A stretch of 64,000 nucleotides of DNA from Bradyrhizobium ottawaense (GCF_900099825.1 NZ_LT629693.1:4661001-4725000), one strand, 5' to 3'; counted from the first letter of the stretch, positions 1-9,619 are shown. A program made the numbers and translations. Notes: a model not told the origin generated them from the sequence alone.

Positions 1-15
1 GTGAGTTGAAGTGCC

Positions 16-828
16 ATGCGTCGACAGTCCAGCCATGCCGGGTATCTCGCCCGGCTTCTCGCTTCCGCGGCCGTGAGCGCGGTCCTGGCCGCAAGCCTTG
101 GCGGCTGCCAGACCATGTCCGACGTGACGGGCTCGATTACGTCGTCCAAGACAGCCGCCGTTCCCGATGATCCGCGGCAGGCCGTCGATGTTTACGGCGA
201 GCGTTATCGCGCCAACCCCAAAGATGCCGATGCGGCGCTGGCCTACGGCCAGGCGCTTCGCGCCACCGGGCAGCGCGCGCAGGCTGCCGCCGTGCTCGAA
301 CAGGCCACCATCGCCAATCCCGGCAACAAGGCGCTGATCGCCGGTTACGGCCGTGCGCTGGCCGACAACGGCAATTCGCAGGCCGCCTTCGATGTGCTGA
401 GCCGCGCCCATTCGCCTTCCAATCCCGACTGGCGCATTCTCTCGGTGCAGGGCACGACGCTCGACAAGATGGGCAAGCACGAAGAAGCCCGCCGCTATTA
501 CGCCACCGCGCTGAAGATCGTGCCGGAAGAGCCGTCCGTGCTGTCCAATCTCGGCCTCTCCTACATGCTGACGCGGGAATTGCCGCAAGCCGAGGAAACG
601 CTGCGGCGCGCCTATGGTAATCCACGCGCCGATGGCCGGGTGCGCCAGAACCTCGCTCTGGTGGTCGGCCTGCAGGGCCGCTTCGCCGAAGCCGAGACCA
701 TCGCCAAGGGCGATCTGCCGGCCGACGAGGCGACGGCGAACGTGGCCTATCTGCGGGAGATGCTGAGCCGCAAGGACCCGCGCGGCGGCAAGACCGTGCC
801 GGTTGCCGCTCTCAACCCGCCCGACTGA
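16..828 (+). CDS. tadD: TadD-like TPR lipoprotein of the Tad/Flp pilus
   Basis: TPR lipoprotein of the tight-adherence (Tad/Flp) pilus machine. TadD-family proteins act at the outer membrane and help assemble the pilus secretin. Residues 1-31 form a signal peptide ending in a lipobox (SLGGC, acylated Cys31). Residues about 50-235 are Ala/Leu-rich helical repeats of TPR character. The 270-residue length is usual for the family. The ATG at 16 has only 15 visible bases upstream, so its promoter and upstream partner lie outside the window. It converges on tadC, the last gene of the opposite-strand pilus operon. The role is inferred from domain type and neighbourhood; TPR proteins are otherwise hard to tell apart. 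Confidence 0.8.
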   Translation: MRRQSSHAGYLARLLASAAVSAVLAASLGGCQTMSDVTGSITSSKTAAVPDDPRQAVDVYGERYRANPKDADAALAYGQALRATGQRAQAAAVLEQATIANPGNKALIAGYGRALADNGNSQAAFDVLSRAHSPSNPDWRILSVQGTTLDKMGKHEEARRYYATALKIVPEEPSVLSNLGLSYMLTRELPQAEETLRRAYGNPRADGRVRQNLALVVGLQGRFAEAETIAKGDLPADEATANVAYLREMLSRKDPRGGKTVPVAALNPPD

Positions 829-860
829 CCGCAAGAACCGTTTCACCCGTACACCGCAGC

Positions 861-905
861 CGTCATCACCCGCCTGGTTCGCAACTGCGCACTGCAGCAG
901 GTGAT
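861..905. repeat. Palindromic sequence between convergent tadD and tadC
   Basis: ATCACC at 865-870 pairs with GGTGAT at 900-905, and nearby CCTG/CAGG extends the stem. It lies between the 3' ends of two convergent operons. No T-run follows on either strand, so it is not a classical terminator. It may be a degraded copy of an intergenic palindromic repeat or an mRNA-end hairpin. Confidence 0.4.
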
Positions 906-1022
906 CCAGCATTCCGGACTTGTTCGCAATTCGGGCGCCGCGGCAGACGGGGGCGCCTGTTCCCGGCTGCGGCAAAGCTTCATCCGTCAAGGCCGCCATA
1001 ACGTCGGCCCTGCGTCTCGTGC

Positions 1023-1997
1023 CTACGGCATCGCCGAGATCTTGATGTAGGTCGGCCCGAGAATGACGATGAACAGGCAGGGCAGGAAGAACAGGATCAT
1101 CGGCACGGTGAGCTTCGGCGGCAATGCCGCGGCCTTCTTCTCGGCCTCGTTCATCCGCATGTCGCGGTTTTCCTGCGCCATCACACGCAGGCTCTGGCCG
1201 AGCGGCGTACCGTAGCGTTCCGACTGCATCAGGGACAGGCAGACCGATTTGACGCCTTCCAGACCGGTGCGCTTGGCAAGATTTTCATACGCCACCTTGC
1301 GGTCCTGCAGATAGGACAGTTCGGCCGTGGTCAGGGCAAACTCTTCCGACAGCGCCACCGATTGCGTGACGATTTCGGTGGCGACCTTGCGGAACGCGAC
1401 CTCGACCGACATGCCGGACTCGATGCAGATCAGGAGCAAATCGAGCGCGTCGGGGAAGGCGCGCTTGATCGAGAGCTGGCGCTTGCTGATCGCGTTTTTC
1501 AGGAACAGCATCGGCGCCTGCAATCCGGCATAGGCGGCGGCGATGCAGATGCCGAGCTTGACCGGCAGCGAGTTATCCATCTGCATGATCACGAATACGT
1601 AGAGAACCGCGCCAACAAACAGCACGGTCGGCGTTACCGCACGGGCGAACAGGAAGGTAATGTAGGGCGCATGGCCGCGATAGCCGGCCATGATCAGCTT
1701 GTCGCGCGCGGCTTCCTGTGCCAGCCACTTGCCGAGGTTGAAATCTTCCACCACCTTGGAAACGAGTTGCTTCGGGGTCTGGCGCAGCGACACCTTTTCC
1801 GACTTGTTCAACCGGTCACGCTCGCGCTGGCGGAGCCGTTCGCGCTCGCTGGCGACGGCCTTCATCCGCTTGGACAGCCCTTCGCCGGCAAACAGCGGCA
1901 TGATCAGGGTGTAGGCCGTGGCGCTCGCGGCAATGGCGGCGAGCAGCATGGTCATGAACCGCGCATCATGAAGCTTTTCGATCATAAACTGAATCAT
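1023..1997 (-). CDS. tadC: TadC, type II secretion F-domain inner-membrane protein
   Basis: Inner-membrane platform protein of the Tad pilus, predicted to work with TadB and the ATPase CpaF to extrude Flp pilin. The 324 residues include an N-terminal membrane segment (about 13-35), a charged Arg/Lys/Glu-rich cytoplasmic stretch (about 40-75), two further membrane segments (about 115-165), a GspF-type domain (about 180-290) containing E-S-G-M-S-V-E and YGTPLGQSL, and a C-terminal membrane helix. It starts 10 bases after the tadB stop and is the last gene of the minus-strand pilus operon. Paralogous TadB is the alternative reading, but order and length fit TadC. Confidence 0.9.
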   Translation of the reverse strand: MIQFMIEKLHDARFMTMLLAAIAASATAYTLIMPLFAGEGLSKRMKAVASERERLRQRERDRLNKSEKVSLRQTPKQLVSKVVEDFNLGKWLAQEAARDKLIMAGYRGHAPYITFLFARAVTPTVLFVGAVLYVFVIMQMDNSLPVKLGICIAAAYAGLQAPMLFLKNAISKRQLSIKRAFPDALDLLLICIESGMSVEVAFRKVATEIVTQSVALSEEFALTTAELSYLQDRKVAYENLAKRTGLEGVKSVCLSLMQSERYGTPLGQSLRVMAQENRDMRMNEAEKKAAALPPKLTVPMILFFLPCLFIVILGPTYIKISAMP

Positions 1998-2007
1998 AAC
2001 TGCACCG

Positions 2008-2985
2008 TCAGAAGTCGAAGTTGATCATTTTCTTCATCACGAGCACGCCGCAGGTCATCCAGCCGACGCAGCACACCACCATGAACTGGCCCATTGGCGT
2101 GGTCCAAAGCAGTGAGATGTAGTCGGGCGTCGACATCCAGACCAGCAGCATCACGATCGGCGGCAACGAGCCGATGATGCCCGCGGAGGCCTTGGCTTCC
2201 ATCGACATCGCCTGGATCTTTTCCGCCATCTTCTTGCGGTCGCGCAGCACCTTGGAGAGGTTACCGAGCGCTTCCGACAGGTTGCCGCCGGACTTCTGCT
2301 GGATCGCGATCACGATACCGAAGAAGTTCGCCTCCGGCACCGGCATCCGCTCGAACAGCCGCGCGCAGGCGTCGCCCAGCGGCATGCCGATGGTCTGGGT
2401 TTCGATGATGGCAAGGAACTCGCTCTTCAGCGGTTCCGGCGCGTCGGCAGCAACCACCTTGATCGAATCGAACAGCGGCAGACCGGCCTTGATGCCGCGC
2501 ACGATGACGTCGACGGCATCGGGCAGCGCCTTCAGAAACGCCTTTTCCCGGCGGTTCTTGAGGTAGCCCAGCATCCAGCGCGGCAGGCCGAAGCCGGCGG
2601 CGAACGCCATGCCGAGGCCGCCCAACAGTCCGCCGCCGACCGTGAACGCCACCACGAAGCAGACCGCGGCGCAGACGCCAGACACGATCCAGAACTTCTT
2701 TGGCGTCCAGGTCCCGAGGCCGGCCTGCGCCAGCCGCATGGACAACGGGACGGACTTTTCCTTCTGGCGGCGCGCCTCGAGCTCCTTCAGCGACCCCTCG
2801 ACCTGTTCGCGGCGCGAACGCTGCGTCTTGTCGACCTGACGCGCTGCGGGCTCGGTCCGCGCGATCGAGGCGCGGCGGGACTCGGCCTTCTTCTCTCCCG
2901 ACAGCGACGGATAGATGAAGACCCACGCCAGGCCGCCGATGGCGGTAAAGGCGAGAAAGGCCAGTGCGAGCATCTGCATGTTCAT
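2008..2985 (-). CDS. tadB: TadB, type II secretion F-domain inner-membrane protein
   Basis: Partner platform protein of TadC in the inner membrane. The ATG at 2985 is chosen because an AGGAG site lies just upstream; an open frame continues to 3141 but only inside cpaF. The 325 residues begin with a membrane helix, then an Arg/Glu-rich linker, two helices near 105-145, a GspF-type domain (KAGLPLFDSI, GMPLGDACARL, QQKSGGNLSEAL) and C-terminal membrane segments. The gap to cpaF upstream is 10 bases, which fits one transcript. The order cpaF-tadB-tadC is standard for alphaproteobacterial tad loci. Confidence 0.9.
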   Translation of the reverse strand: MNMQMLALAFLAFTAIGGLAWVFIYPSLSGEKKAESRRASIARTEPAARQVDKTQRSRREQVEGSLKELEARRQKEKSVPLSMRLAQAGLGTWTPKKFWIVSGVCAAVCFVVAFTVGGGLLGGLGMAFAAGFGLPRWMLGYLKNRREKAFLKALPDAVDVIVRGIKAGLPLFDSIKVVAADAPEPLKSEFLAIIETQTIGMPLGDACARLFERMPVPEANFFGIVIAIQQKSGGNLSEALGNLSKVLRDRKKMAEKIQAMSMEAKASAGIIGSLPPIVMLLVWMSTPDYISLLWTTPMGQFMVVCCVGWMTCGVLVMKKMINFDF

Positions 2986-2995
2986 CGCCCGCTCC

Positions 2996-4465
2996 TTACT
3001 TGTTCTCGGCGACTTCGGCGGCGTCGAGCGCTGCCGCGAGCCGCTTCTCTTCGCCGTAGTACCGTGCGCGCTCCCAGAAGCGGGGGCGTCCGATTCCGGT
3101 CGAGCGGTGCCGGCCGATGATCTTGCCGTTGGCGTCTTCACCGATCAGTTCATAGACAAACAGATCCTGGGTGATGATGGTGTCGCCTTCCATGCCCATC
3201 ACCTCGGTGATGTGGGTGATGCGCCGCGAACCGTCGCGCAGGCGCGCGGCCTGCACGATGACGTCGATCGAGGCGCAGATCATCTCGCGAATGGTGCGCG
3301 AGGGCAGCGAGAAGCCGCCCATCGTGATCATCGATTCGCATCGTGACATCGCTTCGCGCGGGTTGTTGGCGTGCAGCGTGCCCATCGAGCCGTCATGGCC
3401 GGTGTTCATGGCCTGCAGCAGGTCGAATGCCTCGGGTCCGCGGACTTCGCCGACGATGATGCGTTCAGGGCGCATACGCAGGCAGTTGCGGACCAGTTCG
3501 CGCATCGTGACCTGGCCTTCGCCCTCGATGTTGGGCGGCCGGGTTTCCAGCCGCACCACATGGGGCTGCTGCAGCTGCAGTTCGGCGGCGTCTTCGCAGG
3601 TGATGACGCGTTCGTCGTGTTCGATGAACTGGGTCAGGCAGTTCAGCAGCGTGGTTTTGCCGGAACCGGTACCGCCTGAAATCAGCACGTTGCAGCGGAC
3701 GCGGCCGATGATCTGAAGGATCTCGGCGCCCTCCGGCGAGATCGCCCCGAACTTGACCAGCTGATCGAGCGTCAGCTTGTCCTTCTTGAATTTTCGGATG
3801 GTGAGCGCGGGGCCGTCGATCGCCAGCGGCGGGACGATGGCGTTGACGCGGGAACCGTCGGCGAGACGGGCGTCGCAGATCGGCGAGGATTCGTCGACGC
3901 GCCGGCCGACCTGGCTGACGATGCGCTGGCAGATGTTGAGAAGCTGCTGGTTGTCGCGGAACCGGATGCCGGTCTTCTGGATCTTGCCGGCGACTTCGAT
4001 GAACACCGTGCCGGCGCCGTTGACCATGATGTCGGCGATGTCGTCGCGCGACAGCAGCGGCTCCAGCGGACCGTAGCCGAGCACGTCGTTGCAGATGTCG
4101 TCGAGCAGCTCTTCCTGCTCGGCGATCGACATCACGATGTTCTTGATCGCGATGATTTCGTTGACGATGTCGCGGATTTCCTCGCGCGCGGACTCGCCGT
4201 CGAGCTTGGCGAGCTGGGCGAGGTCGATCGCCTCGATCAGGGCGCCGAAAATCGTCGCCTTGACCTGGTAGTAATTGTCGGAGCGCTGCGCCTCCTTGGC
4301 GGGGGCAGGCGGCGGCGGCTTCGACGGCGCGATCGGCGGCGAGGCAACGGTTGGCGCTGCTACCTCACGCGAAACGGCTGCGGCGCTGGAAACCGGTTCC
4401 GGGGCCTGAAAAGCGGGCTTCGGCGCCCGCGTATCGCTATCATTTCCGCTACGCTTACCGAACAC
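2996..4465 (-). CDS. cpaF: CpaF/TadA, Tad pilus secretion ATPase
   Basis: Hexameric cytoplasmic ATPase that powers Flp pilus assembly. Residues 1-60 are a Pro/Ala-rich, probably disordered leader. The CpaF N-terminal domain (about 65-250) precedes a RecA-like core. That core has a Walker A motif GGTGSGKT at 264-271, an Asp box near 290, a Walker B segment RIIVGEVRG at 335-343 and a His box HDGSMGTLHAN at 357-367, all intact. The 489-residue length is usual. It follows cpaE by 22 bases and precedes tadB by 10 bases. Confidence 0.95.
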   Translation of the reverse strand: MFGKRSGNDSDTRAPKPAFQAPEPVSSAAAVSREVAAPTVASPPIAPSKPPPPAPAKEAQRSDNYYQVKATIFGALIEAIDLAQLAKLDGESAREEIRDIVNEIIAIKNIVMSIAEQEELLDDICNDVLGYGPLEPLLSRDDIADIMVNGAGTVFIEVAGKIQKTGIRFRDNQQLLNICQRIVSQVGRRVDESSPICDARLADGSRVNAIVPPLAIDGPALTIRKFKKDKLTLDQLVKFGAISPEGAEILQIIGRVRCNVLISGGTGSGKTTLLNCLTQFIEHDERVITCEDAAELQLQQPHVVRLETRPPNIEGEGQVTMRELVRNCLRMRPERIIVGEVRGPEAFDLLQAMNTGHDGSMGTLHANNPREAMSRCESMITMGGFSLPSRTIREMICASIDVIVQAARLRDGSRRITHITEVMGMEGDTIITQDLFVYELIGEDANGKIIGRHRSTGIGRPRFWERARYYGEEKRLAAALDAAEVAENK

Positions 4466-4487
4466 GATGATACTCCACGCCGGCCGC

Positions 4488-5756
4488 CTACTTGGCCCGC
4501 AACTTCTCGATCAAGGGTGCAAGGAATGAACCCTTGGGCTTCTTCGTTTCGCCGCGGCCGGTAAGCCGCTGCGCAATTTGCAGGAACATCTCGGTGGTGC
4601 GATGATTGGCGGAAATTTCCGCAATCATCTGGCCGTTATTGGCGGCCGAGCCGAACATCTGAGGCTCGAACGGGATCATCGCGATCGGTTGGCTCTCGAT
4701 TGCCTTGGCGAACTCGTTGGCCGGAATCTCCGGGCGCTTCGGGATGCCGACCTGATTCAGGCAATACAGCGGCGCACGGTCGTTCGGCCGTTGAGCCTTC
4801 AGGAGGTCGACGATGTTCTTGGTGTTGCGCAGATTGGCGAGATCGGGCGCCGCGACGATCAGGATGTCGTCGGCCGCGATCAGCGCGCGCTTGGTCCACC
4901 CCGTCCATTGATGCGGAACGTCGAGCACGATGCACGGCATCGTGGTGCGCAGCGTATCGAAGATGGAATCGAAGGCGTCGGCGCCGAAATCGTAGACCCG
5001 GTCGAGTGTGGCCGGCGCCGCCAGCAGGCTGAGGTGGTCGGTGCATTTCGACAGCAGGCGGTCGATGAAGGCGGTATCGACCCGGTCCGGCGAGAATACC
5101 GCGTCCGCGATGCCCTGCGGCGGATCCTGGTTGTAGTCGAGGCCGGCGGTGCCGAAGGCGAGGTCGAGATCGGCCACCACCGAATCCAGCGCGAGATCGC
5201 GCGCGATCGCCCAGGCGACGTTGTGAGCGACGGTGGAAGCGCCGACGCCGCCCTTGGCGCCGACGACCGCGATGATGCGCCCGACCGCCTTGGCTTCCGG
5301 CGCCGAGAACAGGTTGCAGACCGACCGCACGACGTCGATGGCGGTGACCGGAGCGATCGCGTAGTCGCTGACGCCGCGGCGCACCAGCTCGCGATACAGC
5401 GTGACGTCGTTGATCTTGCCGATCACGATCACGCGGGTTCCGGCGTCGCACACGGTGGCGAGCTGGTCGAGGCCGAGCAGGATGTCGTGGCGTCCTTCGG
5501 TCTCCAGGATGATCACGTTCGGGGTCGGCGCCGAACGATACGCCTCGATGGCGGCGGCCATGCCGCCCATCTGGATCTTGAGATGCGCCTTGCCGAGACG
5601 GCGGTCTTCGCCCGCCGACTGCACGGCAGCCGCGGTTTCAACCGTCTCGCAGAAGGCCTGCACCGATACCCGCGGCGCCGGCGCAATATGATCTTCCATC
5701 GGCGGCGTATTGGCCTCCGTCTGCGGTTCTGGGTTCTGGCGCGCGTAGTTGATCAT
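4488..5756 (-). CDS. cpaE: CpaE/TadZ, ParA-like pilus localisation ATPase
   Basis: Cytoplasmic protein that places the Tad apparatus, usually at a pole. Residues about 55-150 resemble a receiver-like domain (VIILETEG, VIVIGKIND) without an obvious phosphoacceptor arrangement. Residues 160-400 form a MinD/ParA fold with a deviant Walker A, GAKGGVGAST at 166-175, whose signature lysine is present. The start codon overlaps the cpaD stop as ATGA, so the two are translationally coupled. The 422-residue length fits the family. Confidence 0.93.
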   Translation of the reverse strand: MINYARQNPEPQTEANTPPMEDHIAPAPRVSVQAFCETVETAAAVQSAGEDRRLGKAHLKIQMGGMAAAIEAYRSAPTPNVIILETEGRHDILLGLDQLATVCDAGTRVIVIGKINDVTLYRELVRRGVSDYAIAPVTAIDVVRSVCNLFSAPEAKAVGRIIAVVGAKGGVGASTVAHNVAWAIARDLALDSVVADLDLAFGTAGLDYNQDPPQGIADAVFSPDRVDTAFIDRLLSKCTDHLSLLAAPATLDRVYDFGADAFDSIFDTLRTTMPCIVLDVPHQWTGWTKRALIAADDILIVAAPDLANLRNTKNIVDLLKAQRPNDRAPLYCLNQVGIPKRPEIPANEFAKAIESQPIAMIPFEPQMFGSAANNGQMIAEISANHRTTEMFLQIAQRLTGRGETKKPKGSFLAPLIEKLRAK

Positions 5757-6505
5757 TTGCCGGTGTCGCTGAGTTTGGCCTTGTCGGCCTCGGGATAGGT
5801 GGTCGTGGTGGCGGTGCCTTTTTTGTACTTCTCGAAGGCAGCGTTACGCCGCGGCCAGTAGGCAGGCGTTTCCGGGCGCGGCTGGACCAGGTCGGCCGGA
5901 TTGTCGACCATCGCCGCGAGGTTGCGCTGGTTCGAGCAGCCGAAATTGTAATAGGACTTGTTTTCGTACCAGCCCTTGTTGTTGACCGAAGGCCCGAGGT
6001 CCTCAGGCCAGAGGCCGCAGGGACCGGCCACCGCCGAGATCTTCGGATAATTCAGCCGGATCGCCGCCATGTGCCGGGGGTCTTCCGGATGGTACTGGCG
6101 AACATTGATCGCCCGCGGCGGCACGCCGGCGGCGGCGAGGGTCGCCTGGATCTCGCGCAGCGAATCCTGGGCGGCGCGCGCGTTCGGGGTATCGACCGGC
6201 ATGTCGATGCTGATGGCGCCGGTGCCTTCGGCAAGCCAGAGCTGGGCCAAGCCCATCACGTCGGCGCGCTGGGCGGCCGAAATGCCGCCGCGGCCGCGGC
6301 CGACGAACACGACGATCGAGCGATCGGCTTCCTGGACCGCGATCGGATGGCGCAGCCGATAGTCGTCGGGCACGCTCGCCGTCGTCACCACGTCGCCGGT
6401 GTGCTGGCAGGCGCCGAGCGCCACGGAGACGCCGATCAGCGCTCCCGCTAGCAGGAGCACGCGCTTGCGATCGGCGGGTGTTCTGGATGTCAGCTGTCGT
6501 GTCAT
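5753..6505 (-). CDS. cpaD: CpaD, Tad pilus assembly lipoprotein
   Basis: Periplasmic or outer-membrane lipoprotein of the Tad system, the partner of the CpaC secretin. The 250 residues begin with an Arg-rich n-region, a hydrophobic helix and a lipobox VALGAC (acylated Cys33). The mature part carries the CpaD pattern around DDYRLRHPI, VFVGRGRGG and YFNFGC-like YYNFGCSNQRNLAAMV. It starts 10 bases after cpaC and overlaps cpaE by four bases, in line with one transcript. Confidence 0.92.
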   Translation of the reverse strand: MTRQLTSRTPADRKRVLLLAGALIGVSVALGACQHTGDVVTTASVPDDYRLRHPIAVQEADRSIVVFVGRGRGGISAAQRADVMGLAQLWLAEGTGAISIDMPVDTPNARAAQDSLREIQATLAAAGVPPRAINVRQYHPEDPRHMAAIRLNYPKISAVAGPCGLWPEDLGPSVNNKGWYENKSYYNFGCSNQRNLAAMVDNPADLVQPRPETPAYWPRRNAAFEKYKKGTATTTTYPEADKAKLSDTGK

Positions 6506-6514
6506 CGTCCCGCC

Positions 6515-7954
6515 TCAGTCCGTAATAAAGCCGTAGCTGCCGCGATAATTCCGTGCCGGCTCATTGCGGCCCGGAACGCCGTAGATGCGATTGATGCTGC
6601 CGAGCAGGTCGGCCTGCGGGTCCGAGGCGCTGGCAAAGCCGTCATCCGGGCGCGACAGGTCCTTCTGCGCGACCGCGCGGACGACATAGGGCGTCACCAG
6701 GATCATCAGCTCGGTCTGGTTGTCGACGAAGTCGCGGCTGCGGAACAGCGTGCCCAACACGGGAATTTCCGCCAGGCCGGGCAAGCCGTTGATCGCCTGC
6801 TTGGTCTGCTGCTGGATCAGGCCGGCCAGCGCCATCGAGCCGCCCGAGGGAATTTCGAGGGTCGTTTCCGCGCGGCGGGTCTTGATCGAGGGAATCGTCG
6901 TGCCACCCTGGCCGCCGGTTAGCGCGTTCTCGGTCGAAACCTCCGACACTTCCGTCATCACCCGCAGGCTGATCCGTCCCTCGGATAGCACGACCGGCGT
7001 GAAGTTGAGCGAGATGCCGAATTTCTTAAAGCTGACGGTCTGGACGCACTGCCCGATCGCGCCGGCTGTGGTTGTCTGGCAAGTCACGCCGGTCGGTATC
7101 GGAAACTCGCCGCCCGAGATGAAGGTTGCCGATTCGCCGGAGATCGCGGTCAGGTTCGGTTCCGCAAGCGTCCGCACGACGCCCGCGTTTTCCATCGCGC
7201 GCACCGTCGCCTGGACCGACGGTGTCGCCCCGAACGACGTGGTGATGGCGTTATTGGGCACGAGCGGACCGTTGTTTGCCGTGAACGGGTTGGCGTTGTT
7301 GAATTTGACGACCGCCGTGCCGTAGTTGAGGTTGGCGGAAAGGTCGATGCCGAGCTGCTTGATGATCGAGCGCTGGACTTCGGCAACCGTGACCTTCAGC
7401 ATCACCTGGTCGCGACCGCGGACCGCGATCGAATTCGTGACTCGGTCGACGCCGCCGACAAGGCGGGCGGCGAGATCATTGGCCTGCTGGGCCTCGATCG
7501 GGTTCGCCGCCGTACCCGACAGCACGACGCCCTCGCCGAGGCCTTCGACCCGGATGTCGGAGTTCGGCAGCGCCTGCTTCAGCGCCGCGCGCAGGCCGTT
7601 GAGGTCGCGGGTGACCGCGATGTCATAGGCTGCGATCTGCTGGCCGGCGGAATCGAAGAATACGATGTTGGTCTGGCCGACCGCGGCGCCGATGATATAG
7701 GCGCGCTGGGTGGAGCGGACCACGGCATTGGCGATCTTCGGATCGGCCACCAGCACGTCCTTGATGTCGCGCGGCAGGTCGATCACGATGGATTTGCCGA
7801 TACCGATCGAAAGCGGGCGTGCATTCATCTGTCCGTCGACGGCAACCGGCGCGACAGGGCGATAGTCGGCGGCCACCACCGGCGTCAACGCCGGATTGAG
7901 CGTGAGCGCAGCTACGGCCGAAAATGACAGGGCGCGGACCAGGAATGTCCGCAT
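6515..7954 (-). CDS. cpaC: CpaC/RcpA, Tad pilus outer-membrane secretin
   Basis: Secretin that forms the outer-membrane channel for the Flp pilus. The start at 7954 has a GGGGAGA site upstream; an open frame reaches 7999 but lacks one. The 479 residues contain a signal peptide (cleavage near VVAAD), the pilus N-terminal domain (IVIDLPRDIKDVLVADPK), a BON-like region (GLGEGVVLSGTA) and the secretin core: LKVTVAEVQR, LAEPNLTAISGE, FGISLNFTPVV and SMALAGLIQQQT. All expected blocks are present. It lies 41 bases downstream of cpaB. Confidence 0.95.
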   Translation of the reverse strand: MRTFLVRALSFSAVAALTLNPALTPVVAADYRPVAPVAVDGQMNARPLSIGIGKSIVIDLPRDIKDVLVADPKIANAVVRSTQRAYIIGAAVGQTNIVFFDSAGQQIAAYDIAVTRDLNGLRAALKQALPNSDIRVEGLGEGVVLSGTAANPIEAQQANDLAARLVGGVDRVTNSIAVRGRDQVMLKVTVAEVQRSIIKQLGIDLSANLNYGTAVVKFNNANPFTANNGPLVPNNAITTSFGATPSVQATVRAMENAGVVRTLAEPNLTAISGESATFISGGEFPIPTGVTCQTTTAGAIGQCVQTVSFKKFGISLNFTPVVLSEGRISLRVMTEVSEVSTENALTGGQGGTTIPSIKTRRAETTLEIPSGGSMALAGLIQQQTKQAINGLPGLAEIPVLGTLFRSRDFVDNQTELMILVTPYVVRAVAQKDLSRPDDGFASASDPQADLLGSINRIYGVPGRNEPARNYRGSYGFITD

Positions 7955-7995
7955 CGGCTGATCTCCCCTGCACTTCATTTCGTGCGTCCTTTCGG

Positions 7996-8781
7996 TCATT
8001 TCTGCATCAACTGCTGGCTGGCAATGCCGTAACGAACGACGTTGACGCCTTCGCCGCGCTTGGATTCGTCAGTCTTGATTTCGACCGTCTTGACGTCGAC
8101 GATGCTGCGCAGCGCCAGCGACAGCGTGCCGCTCTGGCGCGCGCGGGCGAGCGTCTCGGCCTGTTCGGGCTTCAGCTCCAGGGTGACGGTCTTGCCGACG
8201 AGGGCGCTGGTGCCTTCTTTTTCCTTCGGCGCCTGGTCGATCGCGAGAACCCGGACATTGGTCAGGATGATTTCCGCGCTGACGATGTCCGGCGCCTTGT
8301 TGTCGGGGTTCTTTTCGCGCTTGGAAAGCAGCACGTCGACGTGGTCGTTCGGCAGAATGAAGCCGCCGGCGCCGGTTTCCGGCGAGATTTCGGTCGAAAC
8401 CGCCCGGAATCCGGTGGGCAGGATCGCGGCCATGAAGCCGGATCCGTCGGCCTTCACCAGTTTCTGGTCCCGGATTGGCTCGCCCGCGATAAACGGCGAG
8501 CGCGCGATCGAACCGGTGACGTCCTTGATGGCGTCGGCCCGGCTGACCCGGCTGATGAAATTGCTGGCGGACGCGGTCGGCCAGCTCTGCCACTGCAGAT
8601 CATCGGCCTTGACCGACTGGCCGAGGCCGATGTCGGATTTCGCGACAAGAATATCCACCGTCGGCAGCTGAGCGACCGGCGCTGCCGGTGCGTCAGGCTT
8701 GTCGGACCCGCTGGCGAGCCAGGCGGCAATGCCGCCGGCACCGATCGCGATGGTCAACACGACAATGCGTGCGGTATTCAT
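7996..8781 (-). CDS. cpaB: CpaB/RcpC, SAF-domain pilus assembly protein
   Basis: Periplasmic Tad protein with a SAF-type (beta-clip) domain, thought to stabilise the secretin. The ATG at 8781 follows a GGAAAG site; a further in-frame ATG at 8799 is possible. The 261 residues have an N-terminal membrane anchor, then VDILVAKSDIGLGQSVK and FISRVSRADAIKDV typical of CpaB, and a C-terminal domain with VTLELKPEQAE. It is followed after 41 bases by cpaC. Confidence 0.92.
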   Translation of the reverse strand: MNTARIVVLTIAIGAGGIAAWLASGSDKPDAPAAPVAQLPTVDILVAKSDIGLGQSVKADDLQWQSWPTASASNFISRVSRADAIKDVTGSIARSPFIAGEPIRDQKLVKADGSGFMAAILPTGFRAVSTEISPETGAGGFILPNDHVDVLLSKREKNPDNKAPDIVSAEIILTNVRVLAIDQAPKEKEGTSALVGKTVTLELKPEQAETLARARQSGTLSLALRSIVDVKTVEIKTDESKRGEGVNVVRYGIASQQLMQK

Positions 8782-8906
8782 ACGCTTCACTTTCCACATT
8801 ACGCCGCGACGCTGCCGCCGCCGTGATGGGAGTTGACCAGCTATTCGTCAAAGCATGGTTAATGAGGCGTGTGTAAATTGCCTTAACGGGGAGTTACTTG
8901 CGCCGG

Positions 8907-9431
8907 TCAGTGCATGGCGAGGTGGGTGAGGTCCACCGCCTTGATCCATTCGGTTTCCGGATAGACCATCAGGGCGCCGATCGCGAGCGCGATGCCGTAG
9001 GGGATTCCGCTCTGCTTGTCGTGCAGCCGGTTCAGCCAGGCCTGGCCCGCGAGCGGGTAGGGCAGCGGCCATTGCCGGAACTGGAGCAGCAGGATGGTCA
9101 GCGCCCCGCCGAACAGCGACGCATAGACCAGATAGTTAAGCAAATGGTCGAAACCGAACCAGAGCGCCACCCCGGCCGCCACCTTGGCGTCGCCGCCCCC
9201 GACCCAGCCCATCGCAAAGCAGCCGAAGGCCGCGACCAGCACGGTCGCGCCGGCGCCGATATGCAGGAGCATGTCGTGCAGGCCCATGCCGCCGAGCACT
9301 GCCAGGACCAGAAAACCTCCGACCAGCGCCAGCGAGACCCGGTTCGAGATCGTCATCGTGAAGAGGTCGCTTGCGGCCGCGAACGCCATCAGGGCCGGAA
9401 ACAGCATGAGACGGGCAATATCGAGGATCAT
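8907..9431 (-). CDS. cpaA: CpaA, A24-family prepilin peptidase
   Basis: Inner-membrane aspartic peptidase that processes Flp prepilin. The 174 residues form about six membrane helices. The catalytic aspartates are Asp22 (ASDLFTM) and Asp81 in GGGD at 78-81. The cysteine-rich methylase domain of long PilD-type enzymes is absent, as is normal for CpaA. It sits between the pilin gene and cpaB. The 125-base gap to cpaB shows no terminator. Confidence 0.93.
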   Translation of the reverse strand: MILDIARLMLFPALMAFAAASDLFTMTISNRVSLALVGGFLVLAVLGGMGLHDMLLHIGAGATVLVAAFGCFAMGWVGGGDAKVAAGVALWFGFDHLLNYLVYASLFGGALTILLLQFRQWPLPYPLAGQAWLNRLHDKQSGIPYGIALAIGALMVYPETEWIKAVDLTHLAMH

Positions 9432-9590
9432 GATTTCACATAGCCCGTACTGATTTCGCGAGGTTCAGGCGCCGTTTCAAGCACCGGCCAAACCTAGCCA
9501 GCAGAAATGAACAATCGGAAAACGACCGGAAATATCGCGAGCCGTTGGAAACCGTCCTGGGTGCGAGAACCTGTCGCCGTCCGAAAACGA

Positions 9591-9619
9591 CGAAGGCCCC
9601 GGGGCTGCCGGGGCCTTCG
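9591..9619 (-). terminator. Rho-independent terminator after the Flp pilin gene
   Basis: A perfect 12-bp GC-rich stem (9591-9602 with 9608-9619) has a 5-base loop. Read on the minus strand it is followed by CGTTTT. It lies 19 bases past the pilin stop and would partly insulate the abundant pilin message from cpaA onward, a common arrangement in tad operons. Confidence 0.85.

Noticed and set aside
9591..9619. Dispersed palindromic repeat
   Set aside because: Single copy, compact stem with T-run directly behind the pilin; a terminator is sufficient.
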